Shown here one piece after another: positions 1 to 9,494 of a stretch of DNA of 64,000 nucleotides. The stretch's first letter is position 1. Every line of letters starts with the position of its first letter. The stretch comes from Pimelobacter simplex. Lineage in GTDB: Bacteria > Actinomycetota > Actinomycetes > Propionibacteriales > Nocardioidaceae. A program made the position numbers and the translations under genes. The stretch spans positions 186,001 through 250,000 of the forward strand of contig NZ_FOUK01000002.1 of the NCBI RefSeq assembly GCF_900114845.1, given 5' to 3'. The notes beneath the pieces are model-generated. The model was not told where the DNA came from. It saw only the letters and a list, made by a program, of their open reading frames with translations, and did not search any database.

Positions 1-1210
1 GCGCGGCGAGCGCGTGCAGCGGGCCCTTGGCGTCGTGGAGCACCTTGGGCTTGGCGGCGTCGGCGAGCCAGCCGGCCACCGCGGCGTCGTCGGCCTGGCT
101 CATCGCCTCGACGTCGATATAGGCCGCGGTGCCTTCGGCGAGCGCGAACGCCAGCCCGCTCACCCGGCCGGTGCCGCTCCCCCACGAGCCCCGCACGCTG
201 AGGCCGACCGTCTGGTCGCCCACCGCGTCGAGCCAGCCGGCGACCGCGTCGGGCGCGAGCGTCGTGCCGTCGAGGTCGACGCCGGCCTCGACCGGGATGT
301 CCTCGGCCGGGGCGACGACGTCGAGGATCCGGGTGCGCAGCTCGCCGCGGAACTCCAGCTCGTCGAGCAGCTCGAGCGCCGCCGCGCGGTCCCACTCGGT
401 CAGCACCAGGTCGTCCATCGCGACGCCGAGGTCGAGGTCGCGCACGAGCGCGTTGAGCCGCCGGTTGCGGATGACGTCGCCGAGGTGCTCGCGGAACGCC
501 TCGCCCTTCTTGCCGGTGATCTTGTCGGCCTGGGCGATCACGTTGTCGAGGCCGTCGTAGGTGTTGATCCAGCGCGCGGCGAAGCCGGCCCCCACGCCGG
601 GGACGCCGGGCAGGTTGTCGGAGGTCTCGCCCACGATCGCGGCGAGCTCGGGGTAGCGGTGCGGCGGGACGCCGTACTTCTCCTCGACGGCGGCGGGCGT
701 CATGCGCGCCAGGTCGGAGACGCCCCGCATCGGGTAGAGCACGGTCGAGCGCTCGGTGACGAGCTGGAGCGAGTCGCGGTCGCCGGTGAGGATGAGCACC
801 TCGAGCCCGGCGGTCTCGTCGGCCAGGGCCTGGGTGACGAGCGTGGCGATGATGTCGTCGGCCTCGTAGCCGGGCGCGGTGAGGTACTTGATCGAGAAGG
901 TGTCGAGCATCCGCTGGATCAGCGGGAGCTGGCTGCTGAACTCACCCGGGGTCTTGTTGCGCTTGGCCTTGTACTCGGAGTACTCCTCGAGCCGGAAGGT
1001 CTGCCGGGAGAGGTCGAAGGCGACCGCCACGTGCGTCGGCTGCTCGTCGCGCAGCACGTTGACGAGCATCGAGGTGAACCCGTAGACCGCATTGGTGTTC
1101 TGCCCGGTCGCGGTCGAGAAGTTCTCCACCGGCAGCGCGAAGAACGCGCGGTAGGCCAGGGAGTGGCCGTCGAGGAGCAGGAGGCGTGGCGGACGGTTCG
1201 GCTCGGTCAC
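1..1210 (-). CDS. polA: DNA polymerase I, N-terminal part (runs off window)
   Basis: The first 403 codons of a minus-strand gene are visible; the 3' end lies beyond position 1. From the GTG at 1210 the protein begins VTEPNRPPRLLLLDGHSLAYRAF (first residues), the typical opening of the PolA 5'-3' exonuclease (FEN-like) domain. Further on come the acidic metal-site stretches YEADDIIATL and TGDRDSLQLV and the helix-hairpin-helix region SDNLPGVPGVG. After about residue 300 the sequence enters the 3'-5' exonuclease-like domain. The polymerase domain is outside the window. PolA fills gaps and removes RNA primers in replication and repair. It is divergent from the thioesterase gene. A TAGAGT hexamer lies 6 nt before the GTG, so the mRNA is probably leaderless. 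The identification is secure. Confidence 0.95.
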   Translation of the reverse strand, partial: MTEPNRPPRLLLLDGHSLAYRAFFALPVENFSTATGQNTNAVYGFTSMLVNVLRDEQPTHVAVAFDLSRQTFRLEEYSEYKAKRNKTPGEFSSQLPLIQRMLDTFSIKYLTAPGYEADDIIATLVTQALADETAGLEVLILTGDRDSLQLVTERSTVLYPMRGVSDLARMTPAAVEEKYGVPPHRYPELAAIVGETSDNLPGVPGVGAGFAARWINTYDGLDNVIAQADKITGKKGEAFREHLGDVIRNRRLNALVRDLDLGVAMDDLVLTEWDRAAALELLDELEFRGELRTRILDVVAPAEDIPVEAGVDLDGTTLAPDAVAGWLDAVGDQTVGLSVRGSWGSGTGRVSGLAFALAEGTAAYIDVEAMSQADDAAVAGWLADAAKPKVLHDAKGPLHALAA

Positions 1211-1216
1211 CCGGCG

Positions 1217-1222
1217 ACTCTA
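1217..1222 (-). promoter_or_regulatory. Candidate -10 of polA (leaderless)
   Basis: TAGAGT on the minus strand ends 6 nt before the polA GTG at 1210, which would place transcription initiation at or next to the start codon. This is the spacing of actinobacterial leaderless promoters. No clear -35 is seen. Confidence 0.5.
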
Positions 1223-1274
1223 CCGAGGTGGACCGACAGCTCCCGCCACGACGGTGCTCGCTATCGTCGGGGCC

Positions 1275-1700
1275 ATGACCACCGCTGAGGAGATCGCCGA
1301 GTTCGCCCGCGCCAACATGGGCGCCCTCAACGAGCGGATGGGCATCGAGCTCGTCGACGTCACGCCCGACCGCGTCGTCGCGACCATGCCCGTCGAGGGC
1401 AACACCCAGCCCTACGGCCTGCTCCACGGCGGCGCCTCGGTGGTGCTGGCCGAGACGCTCGGCTCGGTCGCCGCGGCGCTCAACGCCGGCCCCGACAGGT
1501 TCGCCGTCGGCGTCGACATCAACGCCACCCACCACCGCTCCGCCACCAAGGGCACCGTCACCGGCGTCGCGACGCCGCTGCACCGCGGCCGGTCGATGGC
1601 GAGCTACGAGATCGTGATCAGCGACGAGGAGGGCCGCCGGGTCTGCACCTCGCGGATCACCTGCGCGCTGCTGGCGCGCGACCCCAACCCCCAGGGCTGA
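1275..1700 (+). CDS. Hotdog-fold thioesterase (PaaI/YbgC-like)
   Basis: A 141-aa protein from ATG 1275 (an in-frame GTG at 1254 is less likely). The hotdog core is recognisable: NTQPYGLLHGGASVVLAE is the PaaI/4HBT catalytic region with the HGG motif, followed by VGVDINATHHRSA and VTGVATPLHRGRSMASYEI, the usual beta-strand and CoA-binding segments. Members hydrolyse acyl- or aroyl-CoA thioesters; the substrate cannot be read from sequence. It is divergent from polA with 64 bp between starts, and a TATCGT hexamer lies 7 nt before the ATG, suggesting a leaderless transcript. Its stop faces the convergent GNAT gene 10 bp away. Length is normal for the family. Confidence 0.85.
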   Translation: MTTAEEIAEFARANMGALNERMGIELVDVTPDRVVATMPVEGNTQPYGLLHGGASVVLAETLGSVAAALNAGPDRFAVGVDINATHHRSATKGTVTGVATPLHRGRSMASYEIVISDEEGRRVCTSRITCALLARDPNPQG

Positions 1701-1710
1701 GGCGGCGGGC

Positions 1711-2301
1711 TCAGGCCTGCTCGGGGTCGGGCAGCGACAGCCGCTCGGCCCGGCTGCGACGCAGCGAGCGGCGCGCGGCCAGCACCCGGTGCCGGGTGCC
1801 CTCGACGCCGGTCTGCTGGCGCTGCGGCGAGACCCGGCTGCGCAGCAGCGAGGTCGGCGCGATCCGGTACATCACGACCGGCGCCAGGCCCAGCCGCGCC
1901 ATGAACCGGTTGGCCTCGCGCGAGCTGTTGGGCACCGCGGTGACCACGTGCAGGATGCCGTGCTCCTCGGCGAACGCCGTCGCGGCCTCCATCAGCGCGT
2001 GGCCGGCGCCGTGCCGGCGGCAGCGGTCGAAGACCCGCGGCTGGATCGACTGGACGCAGGGCTCGAGGTTGATCGGGGAGAGCGTCGTGATCCGCAGGTA
2101 GACCGCGCCGGCCACCTGGCCGTCGTACTCGACGACGACGACGCGCTGCTCGGGCGACATCTCGGCGGCCTTGATCACCAGCTCGATGTCGGCGACCTGG
2201 TCGGCGCGGTCGGCCCGTCGTACGGCGTCGCTCCACAGCTCGGCCAGGGCAGGCGCATCGTCGCGCGTCGCTGCGCGCGTGGTCACTGAAGTACGTGTCA
2301 T
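1711..2301 (-). CDS. GNAT-family N-acetyltransferase
   Basis: A 196-aa protein starting MTRTSVTTRAATRDDAPALAELW, the N-terminal strand and helix of a GNAT fold. The acetyl-CoA pyrophosphate-loop region is RCRRHGAGHALMEAATAFAEEHG (approximately residues 92-114), with VTAVPNSSREANRFMARLGLAPV as the distal helix. The C-terminal 40 residues are Arg-rich and extend past the domain. I chose ATG 2301 over the longer frame because a GGGAGGGGAGG Shine-Dalgarno stretch sits just upstream and the extra 36 residues look non-coding. The substrate is unknown. Convergent with the thioesterase gene and divergent from the DUF554 gene. Confidence 0.75.
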   Translation of the reverse strand: MTRTSVTTRAATRDDAPALAELWSDAVRRADRADQVADIELVIKAAEMSPEQRVVVVEYDGQVAGAVYLRITTLSPINLEPCVQSIQPRVFDRCRRHGAGHALMEAATAFAEEHGILHVVTAVPNSSREANRFMARLGLAPVVMYRIAPTSLLRSRVSPQRQQTGVEGTRHRVLAARRSLRRSRAERLSLPDPEQA

Positions 2302-2423
2302 AGGACCCTTGCCTCCCCTCCCGAGACCAGCGTGGTGGACCGTCCGGCGGGCCGGTCCGGGGCGCAACACTACGCTCACCGGGACGACCGCGACAGACCG
2401 ATCCCCCAAGAAGGAGCAGGCCC

Positions 2424-3170
2424 GTGATCCCCGGTACCGGAACCGCCGTCAACGCGGCCGCCGTCCTGCTCGGCGCCGCCCTCGGCCGGCTCGCCGGCGA
2501 CCGGCTCCCCCAGCGCACCCGGGACCTCGTCACCGACGGCCTGGGCCTGGTCACCCTGCTCATCGCGGGCACCTCGGCGATGGCCGTGCTCGATCCCGAC
2601 CTCGCCGCCGCCGTAGGCGACAGCGCGCCGATGCTGATCGTGCTCGGCGCGGTCCTGCTCGGCGGGATCGTCGGCTCGCTGCTGCGCCTGGAGCAGCGGG
2701 TCGAGGGGCTCGGTGCCTGGCTGCAGAGGCGCCTCGCCGGTGAGACCGGCAGCGCCGAGCGCCAGCGCTTCGTCGAGGGCTTCGTCATCTCCTCGCTGAT
2801 CTTCTGCACCGGGCCCCTGACCATCCTGGGCTCGCTCAACGACGGGCTGGGCAAGGGCGCCGACGAGCTCTACCTCAAGTCCGCGCTCGACGGCTTCGCG
2901 GCGGTCGCCTTCGCCGCCGCCTTCGGGTGGGGCGTCGCGGCGAGCGTGCTCACGCTGGTCGTCGTCCAGGGCTCGCTCACGCTGGCCGGGCTCGGCCTGG
3001 GCGACGTCCTCCCGGACGCCGAGCTCGCCGCGCTGACCGCCACCGGCGGGCTGCTCCTCGTCGGCGTGGCACTGCGCCTGCTCGACCTCAAGCCCGTCGC
3101 GGTGGCCGACCTGCTGCCCGCGCTCGCCCTCGCGCCGCTGCTCACCGCCGCCGTCGGCGCCCTGCGCTGA
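2424..3170 (+). CDS. DUF554 family membrane protein
   Basis: A 248-aa polytopic membrane protein of the DUF554 (YdfK-like) family. It begins MIPGTGTAVNAAAVLLGAALGRL, has several hydrophobic spans (approximately residues 5-25, 40-60, 70-90, 140-170, 175-195, 205-225), and carries the family-like segment FVISSLIFCTGPLTILGSLNDGL. The function of this family is not established; transport is often suggested. The GTG start at 2424 follows AAGGAG by 8 nt. It is monocistronic: the stop is followed by the phased 11-bp repeats and then the promoter of the next gene. Confidence 0.8.
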   Translation: MIPGTGTAVNAAAVLLGAALGRLAGDRLPQRTRDLVTDGLGLVTLLIAGTSAMAVLDPDLAAAVGDSAPMLIVLGAVLLGGIVGSLLRLEQRVEGLGAWLQRRLAGETGSAERQRFVEGFVISSLIFCTGPLTILGSLNDGLGKGADELYLKSALDGFAAVAFAAAFGWGVAASVLTLVVVQGSLTLAGLGLGDVLPDAELAALTATGGLLLVGVALRLLDLKPVAVADLLPALALAPLLTAAVGALR

Positions 3171-3177
3171 GGCCGCG

Positions 3178-3243
3178 CCGAGACCCCACCGATACCCCTC
3201 CGAAACCCGCCCGAGACCGCGCCGAGACCGCGCCGAGACCGAC
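3178..3243. repeat. Six tandem 11-bp repeats (consensus CCGAGACCSCG)
   Basis: Six consecutive 11-bp units begin at 3178, 3189, 3200, 3211, 3222 and 3233. They read CCGAGACCCCA, CCGATACCCCT, CCGAAACCCGC, CCGAGACCGCG, CCGAGACCGCG and CCGAGACCGAC. The array starts 7 bp after the DUF554 stop and ends about 80 bp before the start of the amino-acid-binding lipoprotein gene. The period is close to one helical turn. No function can be assigned. Confidence 0.85.
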
Positions 3244-3311
3244 GGAGCGTCACGACGCGCCGATTCGCAGATCCGGCGCCAAGGTCCTCGTGCAACGGGC
3301 CCTGATAGGCC

Positions 3312-3317
3312 TACAGT
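3312..3317 (+). promoter_or_regulatory. Candidate -10 of glutamine/glutamate importer operon
   Basis: TACAGT ends 6 nt before the ATG at 3324, again the leaderless arrangement. The tandem 11-bp repeat array lies 68 bp upstream. Confidence 0.45.
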
Positions 3318-3323
3318 GCGGCC

Positions 3324-4112
3324 ATGCGACGTACTCGGATCCTCGCCCTCGGCATCGCCGGCCTGACCACTCTCGCGCTCGGAGCCTGCGGCTCGGAGGA
3401 CAGCAAGTCCAGCACCGGCGCCGACATCGTCACCAAGGGCACCCTCACCGTGTGCTCCGACGTGCCCTACCCGCCGTTCGAGGACTTCGACAAGTCCAGT
3501 CCCACCGGCTTCAAGGGCTTCGACGTCGACATCGTCTCCGAGGTCGCCAAGCGGCTCGACCTCAAGCTGAAGATCCAGGACTCGTCCTTCGACGCGCTCC
3601 AGAGCGGCCAGGCGCTCGCCGCGGGCCAGTGCGACCTGGCGGCGTCCGCGATGACGATCACCGACGACCGCAAGAAGAACCTCGACTTCTCCGACGGCTA
3701 CTACGACTCGAAGCAGTCGCTGCTCGTGCCGGCCGACAGCAAGATCGCGGCCATCGGCGACCTCGACGGCGTCAAGGTCGGCGTCCAGCAGGGCACCACC
3801 GGCAAGACCTACACCGAGGAGAACGCCAAGGGGGCCGACATCATCACGTTCCCCAGCGACGCCGAGATGTTCCAGGCGATCAAGGCCGGCCAGGTCCAGG
3901 CGCTGCTCCAGGACCTCCCGGTCAACCTCGACCACACCCGTGACGGCAAGTTCAAGATCGTCGAGCAGTACGACACCAGCGAGGAGTACGGCTTCGCCAT
4001 GAAGAAGGGCAACAGCCAGCTCGTCGACGACGTCGACGGTGCCCTCGAGGAGATGCACAAGGACGGTACCTACGACACGATCTACGCGAAGTACTTCACG
4101 ACCGAGAACTAG
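3324..4112 (+). CDS. Amino-acid ABC transporter substrate-binding lipoprotein (SBP_bac_3)
   Basis: A 262-aa secreted lipoprotein. [10 protein letters not shown] opens the signal peptide and the lipobox LALGAC places the acylated Cys at residue 22. The mature part is a family-3 binding protein: [56 protein letters not shown] and the hinge region [18 protein letters not shown]. Such proteins bind polar amino acids (Glu, Gln, sometimes Cys or His); the exact ligand is not determined here. It is followed by a permease (30-nt gap) and an ATPase, so the three make one importer. Lipidation would use the Lgt and LspA encoded in this same window. Confidence 0.9.
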   Translation: MRRTRILALGIAGLTTLALGACGSEDSKSSTGADIVTKGTLTVCSDVPYPPFEDFDKSSPTGFKGFDVDIVSEVAKRLDLKLKIQDSSFDALQSGQALAAGQCDLAASAMTITDDRKKNLDFSDGYYDSKQSLLVPADSKIAAIGDLDGVKVGVQQGTTGKTYTEENAKGADIITFPSDAEMFQAIKAGQVQALLQDLPVNLDHTRDGKFKIVEQYDTSEEYGFAMKKGNSQLVDDVDGALEEMHKDGTYDTIYAKYFTTEN

Positions 4113-4142
4113 TCGGGCGGGGCTTCGCGAAGGGGGGATGGA

Positions 4143-4949
4143 GTGACCCGCAGGCAGCGCGCCGCGCTGATCCAGGTCGTGCTGTACGCCGTGCTCGTCG
4201 TGGGCATCGTCGTGCTCGCGCTGGTAGCCGACTGGCCGACGATCCGCGACAACTTCTGGAACCCGGACGGCGTCTCGTGGGCCGACGGCAACTGGCAGGA
4301 CCTGATCACCATCGGTCTGGTCAACACCGTCAAGTACACCGCGATCGCGTTCGGCGGCGGGCTCGCGCTGGGCCTGCTGCTCGCGCTGATGCGGCTCTCC
4401 CCCGTGGCGCCCTACCGGTGGCTGGCGACCGCCTACATCGAGTTCTTCCGCGGTCTGCCGGCGCTGGTCGTCATGGTCTTCATGGCGACCGGCCTGCCGA
4501 TCGCCTTCGGCTGGACGCCGCCGGGCGGCCTGGTCGGCGCGGGCCTGATCGGCCTGATCCTGGTGGCCGGCGCCTACATGGCCGAGACCCTGCGCGCCGG
4601 CATCCAGGCGGTGCCCAAGGGCCAGACCGAAGCCGCGCGGTCGCTGGGCATGCGCCCCGGGGCGACCACCGTCCGGGTGGTGCTCCCCCAGGCGTTCCGG
4701 ATCGTCATCCCGCCGCTGACCAACGAGTTCGTGCTGCTCATCAAGGACACCGCGCTCCTCTTCCTGCTCGGCGCCGCCGCCGACCAGCGCGAGCTGACCT
4801 CCGTCGCCCGCGACTTCCTGTCCAGCGGCCCGTCCACCGGTACCGCGACCAGCCTGATCCAGGCCGCGATCCTGTACCTCGTCATCACCCTGCCGCTCAC
4901 CCAGCTCGTCGCCTGGCTCGAGCGCCGCCAGAGGAGGGCCGTCCGATGA
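4143..4949 (+). CDS. Amino-acid ABC transporter permease (HisM/GlnP type)
   Basis: A 268-aa inner-membrane permease starting at GTG 4143 after a GGGGGG-containing ribosome site. It has an N-terminal span (approximately residues 8-28) and then the polar-amino-acid permease core with about five spans. The family signature is clear: [22 protein letters not shown] and the EAA loop [34 protein letters not shown]. It works with the upstream binding lipoprotein and the downstream ATPase, whose ATG overlaps the stop by 4 nt (ATGA). Only one permease gene is present, so a homodimer is likely. Confidence 0.92.
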   Translation: MTRRQRAALIQVVLYAVLVVGIVVLALVADWPTIRDNFWNPDGVSWADGNWQDLITIGLVNTVKYTAIAFGGGLALGLLLALMRLSPVAPYRWLATAYIEFFRGLPALVVMVFMATGLPIAFGWTPPGGLVGAGLIGLILVAGAYMAETLRAGIQAVPKGQTEAARSLGMRPGATTVRVVLPQAFRIVIPPLTNEFVLLIKDTALLFLLGAAADQRELTSVARDFLSSGPSTGTATSLIQAAILYLVITLPLTQLVAWLERRQRRAVR

Positions 4950-5719
4950 CCGCCGAGCAGACCTCGCTCCCCCGCGAGCCCGGTGCCCCGGTGCCGGCGA
5001 TCCAGGTCCGCGGCCTGCACAAGCACTACGGCAGGCACGAGGTGCTCCAGGGCATCGACTTCCAGGTCGACGCCGGCCAGGTCGTGTGCGTCATCGGCCC
5101 CTCCGGCTCCGGGAAGTCGACGCTGCTGCGCTGCGTGAACCGGCTCGAGGAGCCCACCTCCGGCGAGATCCTCATCGAGGGCATCGACATCTGCGACCGC
5201 CGTACCGACCTCGACGACATCCGCTCCCGGATAGGCATGGTGTTCCAGCAGTTCAACCTGTTCCCGCACCTGTCCGTCCTCAAGAACCTCACCCTCGCCC
5301 AGCGCAACGTGCGCCGGCGCAGCAAGGACGAAGCCGTCGAGATCGCCCGCCAGACCCTGGCCAAGGTCGGCCTCTCCGACAAGGAGTCGGCCTACCCGGC
5401 CCACCTCTCCGGCGGCCAGCAGCAGCGCGTCGCCATCGCCCGCGCCCTCTCGATGAACCCCGACATGATGCTCTTCGACGAGCCCACCAGCGCCCTCGAC
5501 CCCGAGCTCGTCGGCGACGTCCTCGCCGTGATGAAGGAGCTCGCCCAGGAGGGCATGACGATGATGGTCGTCACCCACGAGATGGGCTTCGCCCGCGAGG
5601 TCGGCGACCACCTGGTCTTCATGGACGGCGGCGTCGTGGTCGAGGAGGGCCGCCCGGCCGACGTCCTGAGCCACCCGCAGCACGAGCGGACGCAGTCGTT
5701 CCTGTCGAAGGTGCTCTAG
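4946..5719 (+). CDS. glnQ: Amino-acid ABC transporter ATP-binding protein (GlnQ type)
   Basis: A 257-aa ATPase from ATG 4946, overlapping the permease stop by 4 nt. Motifs are complete: Walker [11 protein letters not shown]-loop region [19 protein letters not shown], signature [15 protein letters not shown], Walker [13 protein letters not shown] and switch [10 protein letters not shown]. The FNLFPH segment is typical of the GlnQ/HisP polar amino-acid subfamily. It energises the importer formed with the two preceding genes. The gene ends just before a strong bidirectional hairpin terminator that separates it from the convergent liv operon. Confidence 0.93.
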   Translation: MTAEQTSLPREPGAPVPAIQVRGLHKHYGRHEVLQGIDFQVDAGQVVCVIGPSGSGKSTLLRCVNRLEEPTSGEILIEGIDICDRRTDLDDIRSRIGMVFQQFNLFPHLSVLKNLTLAQRNVRRRSKDEAVEIARQTLAKVGLSDKESAYPAHLSGGQQQRVAIARALSMNPDMMLFDEPTSALDPELVGDVLAVMKELAQEGMTMMVVTHEMGFAREVGDHLVFMDGGVVVEEGRPADVLSHPQHERTQSFLSKVL

Positions 5720-5741
5720 GGCGTCTGCTGCGCAGGAGCGC

Positions 5742-5780
5742 ACGACGAAGGGCCCCGGCGGTGCCGGGGCCCTTCGTCGT
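5742..5780. terminator. Bidirectional hairpin terminator between glnQ and livF
   Basis: A perfect 18-bp stem (5742-5759 with 5763-5780) closed by the triloop GGT; the inner stem contains GGGCCCCGGC/GCCGGGGCCC. It lies between the stops of the convergent genes (5719 and 5799) and can act on both strands. There is no long U tract, as is common in high-GC actinobacteria. Confidence 0.85.
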
Positions 5781-5798
5781 CGTCGTGCCGCGGGAGGC

Positions 5799-6507
<709 letters not shown>

Positions 6508-6518
<11 letters not shown>

Positions 6519-7287
6519 CTTCCTCGTCCACTCCCAGGTAGGCGGCGATCACCGCGGGGTTGTCACGGATCTCGGCGGGACTGCCCTCGGCGATCTTGCT
6601 GCCGAACTCCAGCACGACGATCCGATCGGTCACGCCCATCACGAGCTTCATGTCGTGCTCGATGAGGAGCACGGTGAAGCCCTGGTCGCGAACCTTGCGG
6701 ATGAGGTTCATCAGCTCGACCTTCTCGGCCGGGTTGAAGCCGGCCGCGGGCTCGTCGAGGCAGATGAGCTTGGGGTTGGTCGCCATCGCCCGGGCGATCT
6801 CCAGGCGCCGCTGGTCGCCGTACGAGAGGTTGGCGGCGAGCTCGTCGGCCTTGCGGTGGATGCCCATGAAGCGCAGCAGCTCCATCGCACGGTCGTGCCC
6901 GTCGCGCTCCTCCCGGCGGTGCTTCGGCAGCCGGAACAGCGCGGTGAGCATGCCCGTGCTGTGCTGGGCGTCGGCCCCCACGAGCACGTTCTCGAGCGCC
7001 GTCATCGTCGGGAACAAGCGGATGTTCTGGAAGGTGCGCGCGATCCCCCGCTGGGTGATCTTGTGCTTCTTGAGCCCGACGATCGAGCCTCCCTGGAACA
7101 GGATGTTGCCCGACGTGGGGCGGTAGACGCCGGTGACGGCGTTGAAGCACGTCGTCTTGCCGGCGCCGTTGGGGCCGATCAGGCCGAGGATCTCGCCCTC
7201 GTTGATGTGGAAGGTGACGTCGTCCAGCGCGGTCAGGCCGCCGAACTTCAAGGTGAGGTTCTGGACCTCGAGAATGGCCTCAGGCAC
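6508..7287 (-). CDS. livG: Branched-chain amino-acid ABC transporter ATPase LivG
   Basis: A 259-aa ATPase starting at GTG 7287. It shows Walker A GPNGAGKTTCFNAVTG, the LivG feature ITQRGIARTFQNIRLFPTMTALENVLVG, signature LSYGDQRRLEIARAM (the Y in place of the usual G is normal for LivG), Walker B LICLDEPAAGFNP and switch LLIEHDM. The first codons overlap the 3' end of livM by 8 nt. It partners LivF to energise uptake of Leu/Ile/Val or related ligands. Confidence 0.95.
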
Positions 7288-8419
7288 GAGCGGTCTCCTC
7301 TCCTCCGGCGCCCTCTTCGAGCTCGTCGAGCTCCTGCTCCAGCTGCTTGGCGCGCACCGTGCGTCGCGGGGGCAGGAGCCCCTGCGGCCGCAGCGTGGCC
7401 AGCAGCACGAGCGCCAGGCCGAAGGCCAGCACCCGGAAGTCCTCGAACCCGCGGAAGCGCTCGGGCAGGTAGGCCACCAGGAAGGCGCCGATCAGCACGC
7501 CCCAGCGGTTGCCCTGACCACCGACCACGACGGCCGCGAGGTAGAGGATCGAGAAGAGCAGCAGGAAGGACTGCGGATTGATGAAGCTCTGCTGAGTCGC
7601 GAACAGGCCGCCGGCCAGACCACCCACGAAGGCACCGGTGGCGAAGGCGAGCAGCTTGAACTTGAACGTCGGGACGCCCATCAGCTCGGCGGCGTCCTCG
7701 TCCTCGCGGGTCGCCTCCCAGGCCCGGCCGACGCGGCTGTTCTTGATCAGCCGGTCGGCGAAAAGGACCACGATGACGGCGGTCAGGGCCACCCAGTAGA
7801 AGGGCACGGCGTCGGAGTAGCCGAAGATCAGGAACTTGGTGGTGTCCTTCGTGTCGAGCAGGACCGTTCCGTTGCCCCAGAACAGGTGCGGCAGCTCGAA
7901 CAGGCCGTCGGGCGCGTCGCCGACGTTGGGCGGCCGGCCGATGTTGTTGATGCCCTTCGAGGCACCCAGCCACTCGGTGTTGAGGACGACCAGGCGGATG
8001 ATCTCGCCGAAGCCGAGGGTCACGATGGCGAGGTAGTCGCCCCGCACCCGCAGCGTCGGTGCGCCCAGGATGATGCCCGACACCATGGCGGCCACGACGC
8101 CCACCGGGATGGCCAGCAGGAGCGGCCAGCTCGCGTGGAACGAGGTGAGGATCGCGACCGTGTAGGCACCGATGGCGTAGAAGCCGACGTACCCGAGGTC
8201 GAGCAGGCCCGCGTACCCGACGACGATGTTGAGGCCCAGCGCCACCAGGCAGTAGATGCTGACGGTGAACAGCACGCTCGCGAAGTCCGAGTCGGGCGTC
8301 GACAGGATCGGGGGCTCGAGCAGGGGCAGCGCATAGGCGAGCAGCGCCAGCAGCAGCCAGATCAGGATCTTGACGGGCTTCGGGAGCGACGTCACCTTCG
8401 ACTTCAGTCCGGTGTTCAT
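7280..8419 (-). CDS. livM: Branched-chain amino-acid ABC transporter permease LivM
   Basis: A 379-aa permease starting MNTGLKSKVTSLPKPVKIL at ATG 8419. About ten hydrophobic spans are seen, including ALGLNIVVGYAGLLDLGYVGFYAIGAY, the LivM family hallmark, and GDYLAIVTLGFGEIIRL. The cytoplasmic coupling loop SRVGRAWEATREDEDAAELMG matches the family pattern. The C-terminal 30 residues are charged (LEQELDELEEGAGGEE). The start overlaps the livH stop by 4 nt. The true start was chosen because the frame upstream is a non-coding read-through of livH. Confidence 0.94.
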   Translation of the reverse strand: MNTGLKSKVTSLPKPVKILIWLLLALLAYALPLLEPPILSTPDSDFASVLFTVSIYCLVALGLNIVVGYAGLLDLGYVGFYAIGAYTVAILTSFHASWPLLLAIPVGVVAAMVSGIILGAPTLRVRGDYLAIVTLGFGEIIRLVVLNTEWLGASKGINNIGRPPNVGDAPDGLFELPHLFWGNGTVLLDTKDTTKFLIFGYSDAVPFYWVALTAVIVVLFADRLIKNSRVGRAWEATREDEDAAELMGVPTFKFKLLAFATGAFVGGLAGGLFATQQSFINPQSFLLLFSILYLAAVVVGGQGNRWGVLIGAFLVAYLPERFRGFEDFRVLAFGLALVLLATLRPQGLLPPRRTVRAKQLEQELDELEEGAGGEETARA

Positions 8420-9405
8420 GCGCGCGCCTTTCCGAGCGACTCGCCCAAGAGGCCGGTGGGCCGGACGAGGAGGATCAGCACCAGCAGGACGAACGCGATG
8501 ACGTCGCGCCACTGGCTGCCGATCAGCGCCTGACCCCAGTTCTCGGCGACGCCGAGCACGAGCCCGCCCAGCAGGGCGCCGCGCAGGTTGCCGATGCCTC
8601 CGAGCACCGCTGCGGTGAACGCCTTGACACCCAGCAGGAAGCCGACCTGGTAGTTGGTCGCGTCGAGCTTGAGCATGTAGAGGAAGGCGGCCACACCGGC
8701 CATCAGGCCGCCGATGAGGAAGGTGTACTGGATGGTCCGGGTCGGGTTGACGCCCATCAGCGCGGCCGTCTCGGGGTCCTGGGCCGTGGCCCGGATGCCC
8801 TTGCCGAGACGGGACCGGCGGACGAACTGGTCGAGCAGGATCATCATGCCGATCGCAGCGACGATCACGATGACGTCGATGCTGGAGATCGAGACCCCGG
8901 CGACCTCGAAGCGCGGCTTCTCGATCGCCCCGGCCATGCTGTTGTTGATCTTGGCCTTGCGGACGTACTCGGACAGGTTGTCGTCGAGGTGGAGCCAGCC
9001 CGCGATCCGGTCGCGCAGGCCCATCAGCTCGGCCAGGACGAAGGACGCGCCGATCGCCGAGATGAGGGCGATGAGGCGCGGTGCGTCGCGCTTGATGAGC
9101 GGCCGGTAGGCCACCCGCTCGAGCGCGAGCGCGATCAGGGCCGACAGCGCCATCGCCGCGAGCAGGGCGGCGATGAGGATCGCGATCAGCTGCACCCCGT
9201 CGGCGTCGGCGGCCCCGAGGGCCATGACCACCCACAGGGTCGCGAACGTGCCGTACATGAACACTTCGGAGTGAGCGAAGTTGATGAGCTGCAGAACGCC
9301 GTAAACCATCGTGTAGCCCAGCGCGATCAGCGCGTAGATGGCACCAAAAGCGAGCCCGGTGATGGTGAGCTCGGGAAGGTTGCTGAAGAAGAAGTCGAAG
9401 TTCAA
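8416..9405 (-). CDS. livH: Branched-chain amino-acid ABC transporter permease LivH
   Basis: A 329-aa permease. The N-terminus MNFDFFFSNLPELTITGLAFGAIYALIALGYTMVYGVLQLINFAHSE shows the LivH hallmark GYTMVYGVL..INFAHSE (first residues given in part). The coupling segment SRLGKGIRATAQDPETAALMGVNP and FLLGVKAFTAAVLGGIGNLRGALLGG are typical. The start codon is TTG at 9405, which fits a weak GGGGG-containing site about 10 nt upstream. An insertion of about 40 residues after the RPL motif (EYVRKAKINNSM region) lengthens the protein relative to E. coli LivH. It follows livJ after a hairpin at 9427-9471. Confidence 0.94.
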   Translation of the reverse strand: MNFDFFFSNLPELTITGLAFGAIYALIALGYTMVYGVLQLINFAHSEVFMYGTFATLWVVMALGAADADGVQLIAILIAALLAAMALSALIALALERVAYRPLIKRDAPRLIALISAIGASFVLAELMGLRDRIAGWLHLDDNLSEYVRKAKINNSMAGAIEKPRFEVAGVSISSIDVIVIVAAIGMMILLDQFVRRSRLGKGIRATAQDPETAALMGVNPTRTIQYTFLIGGLMAGVAAFLYMLKLDATNYQVGFLLGVKAFTAAVLGGIGNLRGALLGGLVLGVAENWGQALIGSQWRDVIAFVLLVLILLVRPTGLLGESLGKARA

Positions 9406-9426
9406 GGCTTGTTGCCCCCAGTTCTG

Positions 9427-9471
9427 GACAGGGACGCGGCCGGGGACTGCGTCCCCGGCCGCGTCTCTGTC
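9427..9471 (-). terminator. Strong intercistronic hairpin between livJ and livH
   Basis: A 15-bp perfect stem (9433-9447 with 9451-9465, loop TGC) extends to 21 bp through one G-T pair. It lies 23 bp after the livJ stop and 21 bp before the livH start, in one operon. There is no U tract on the minus strand, so it is more likely a partial terminator or a 3'-end stabiliser that raises livJ mRNA over livHMGF (inference). Confidence 0.7.
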
Positions 9472-9494
9472 ATGTCGGACGAATCAGCGCTCGA

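Noticed and set aside
1679..1725. Terminator between the thioesterase and GNAT genes
   Set aside because: Only a 5-bp CTGAG/CTCAG pairing is available, too weak to call.
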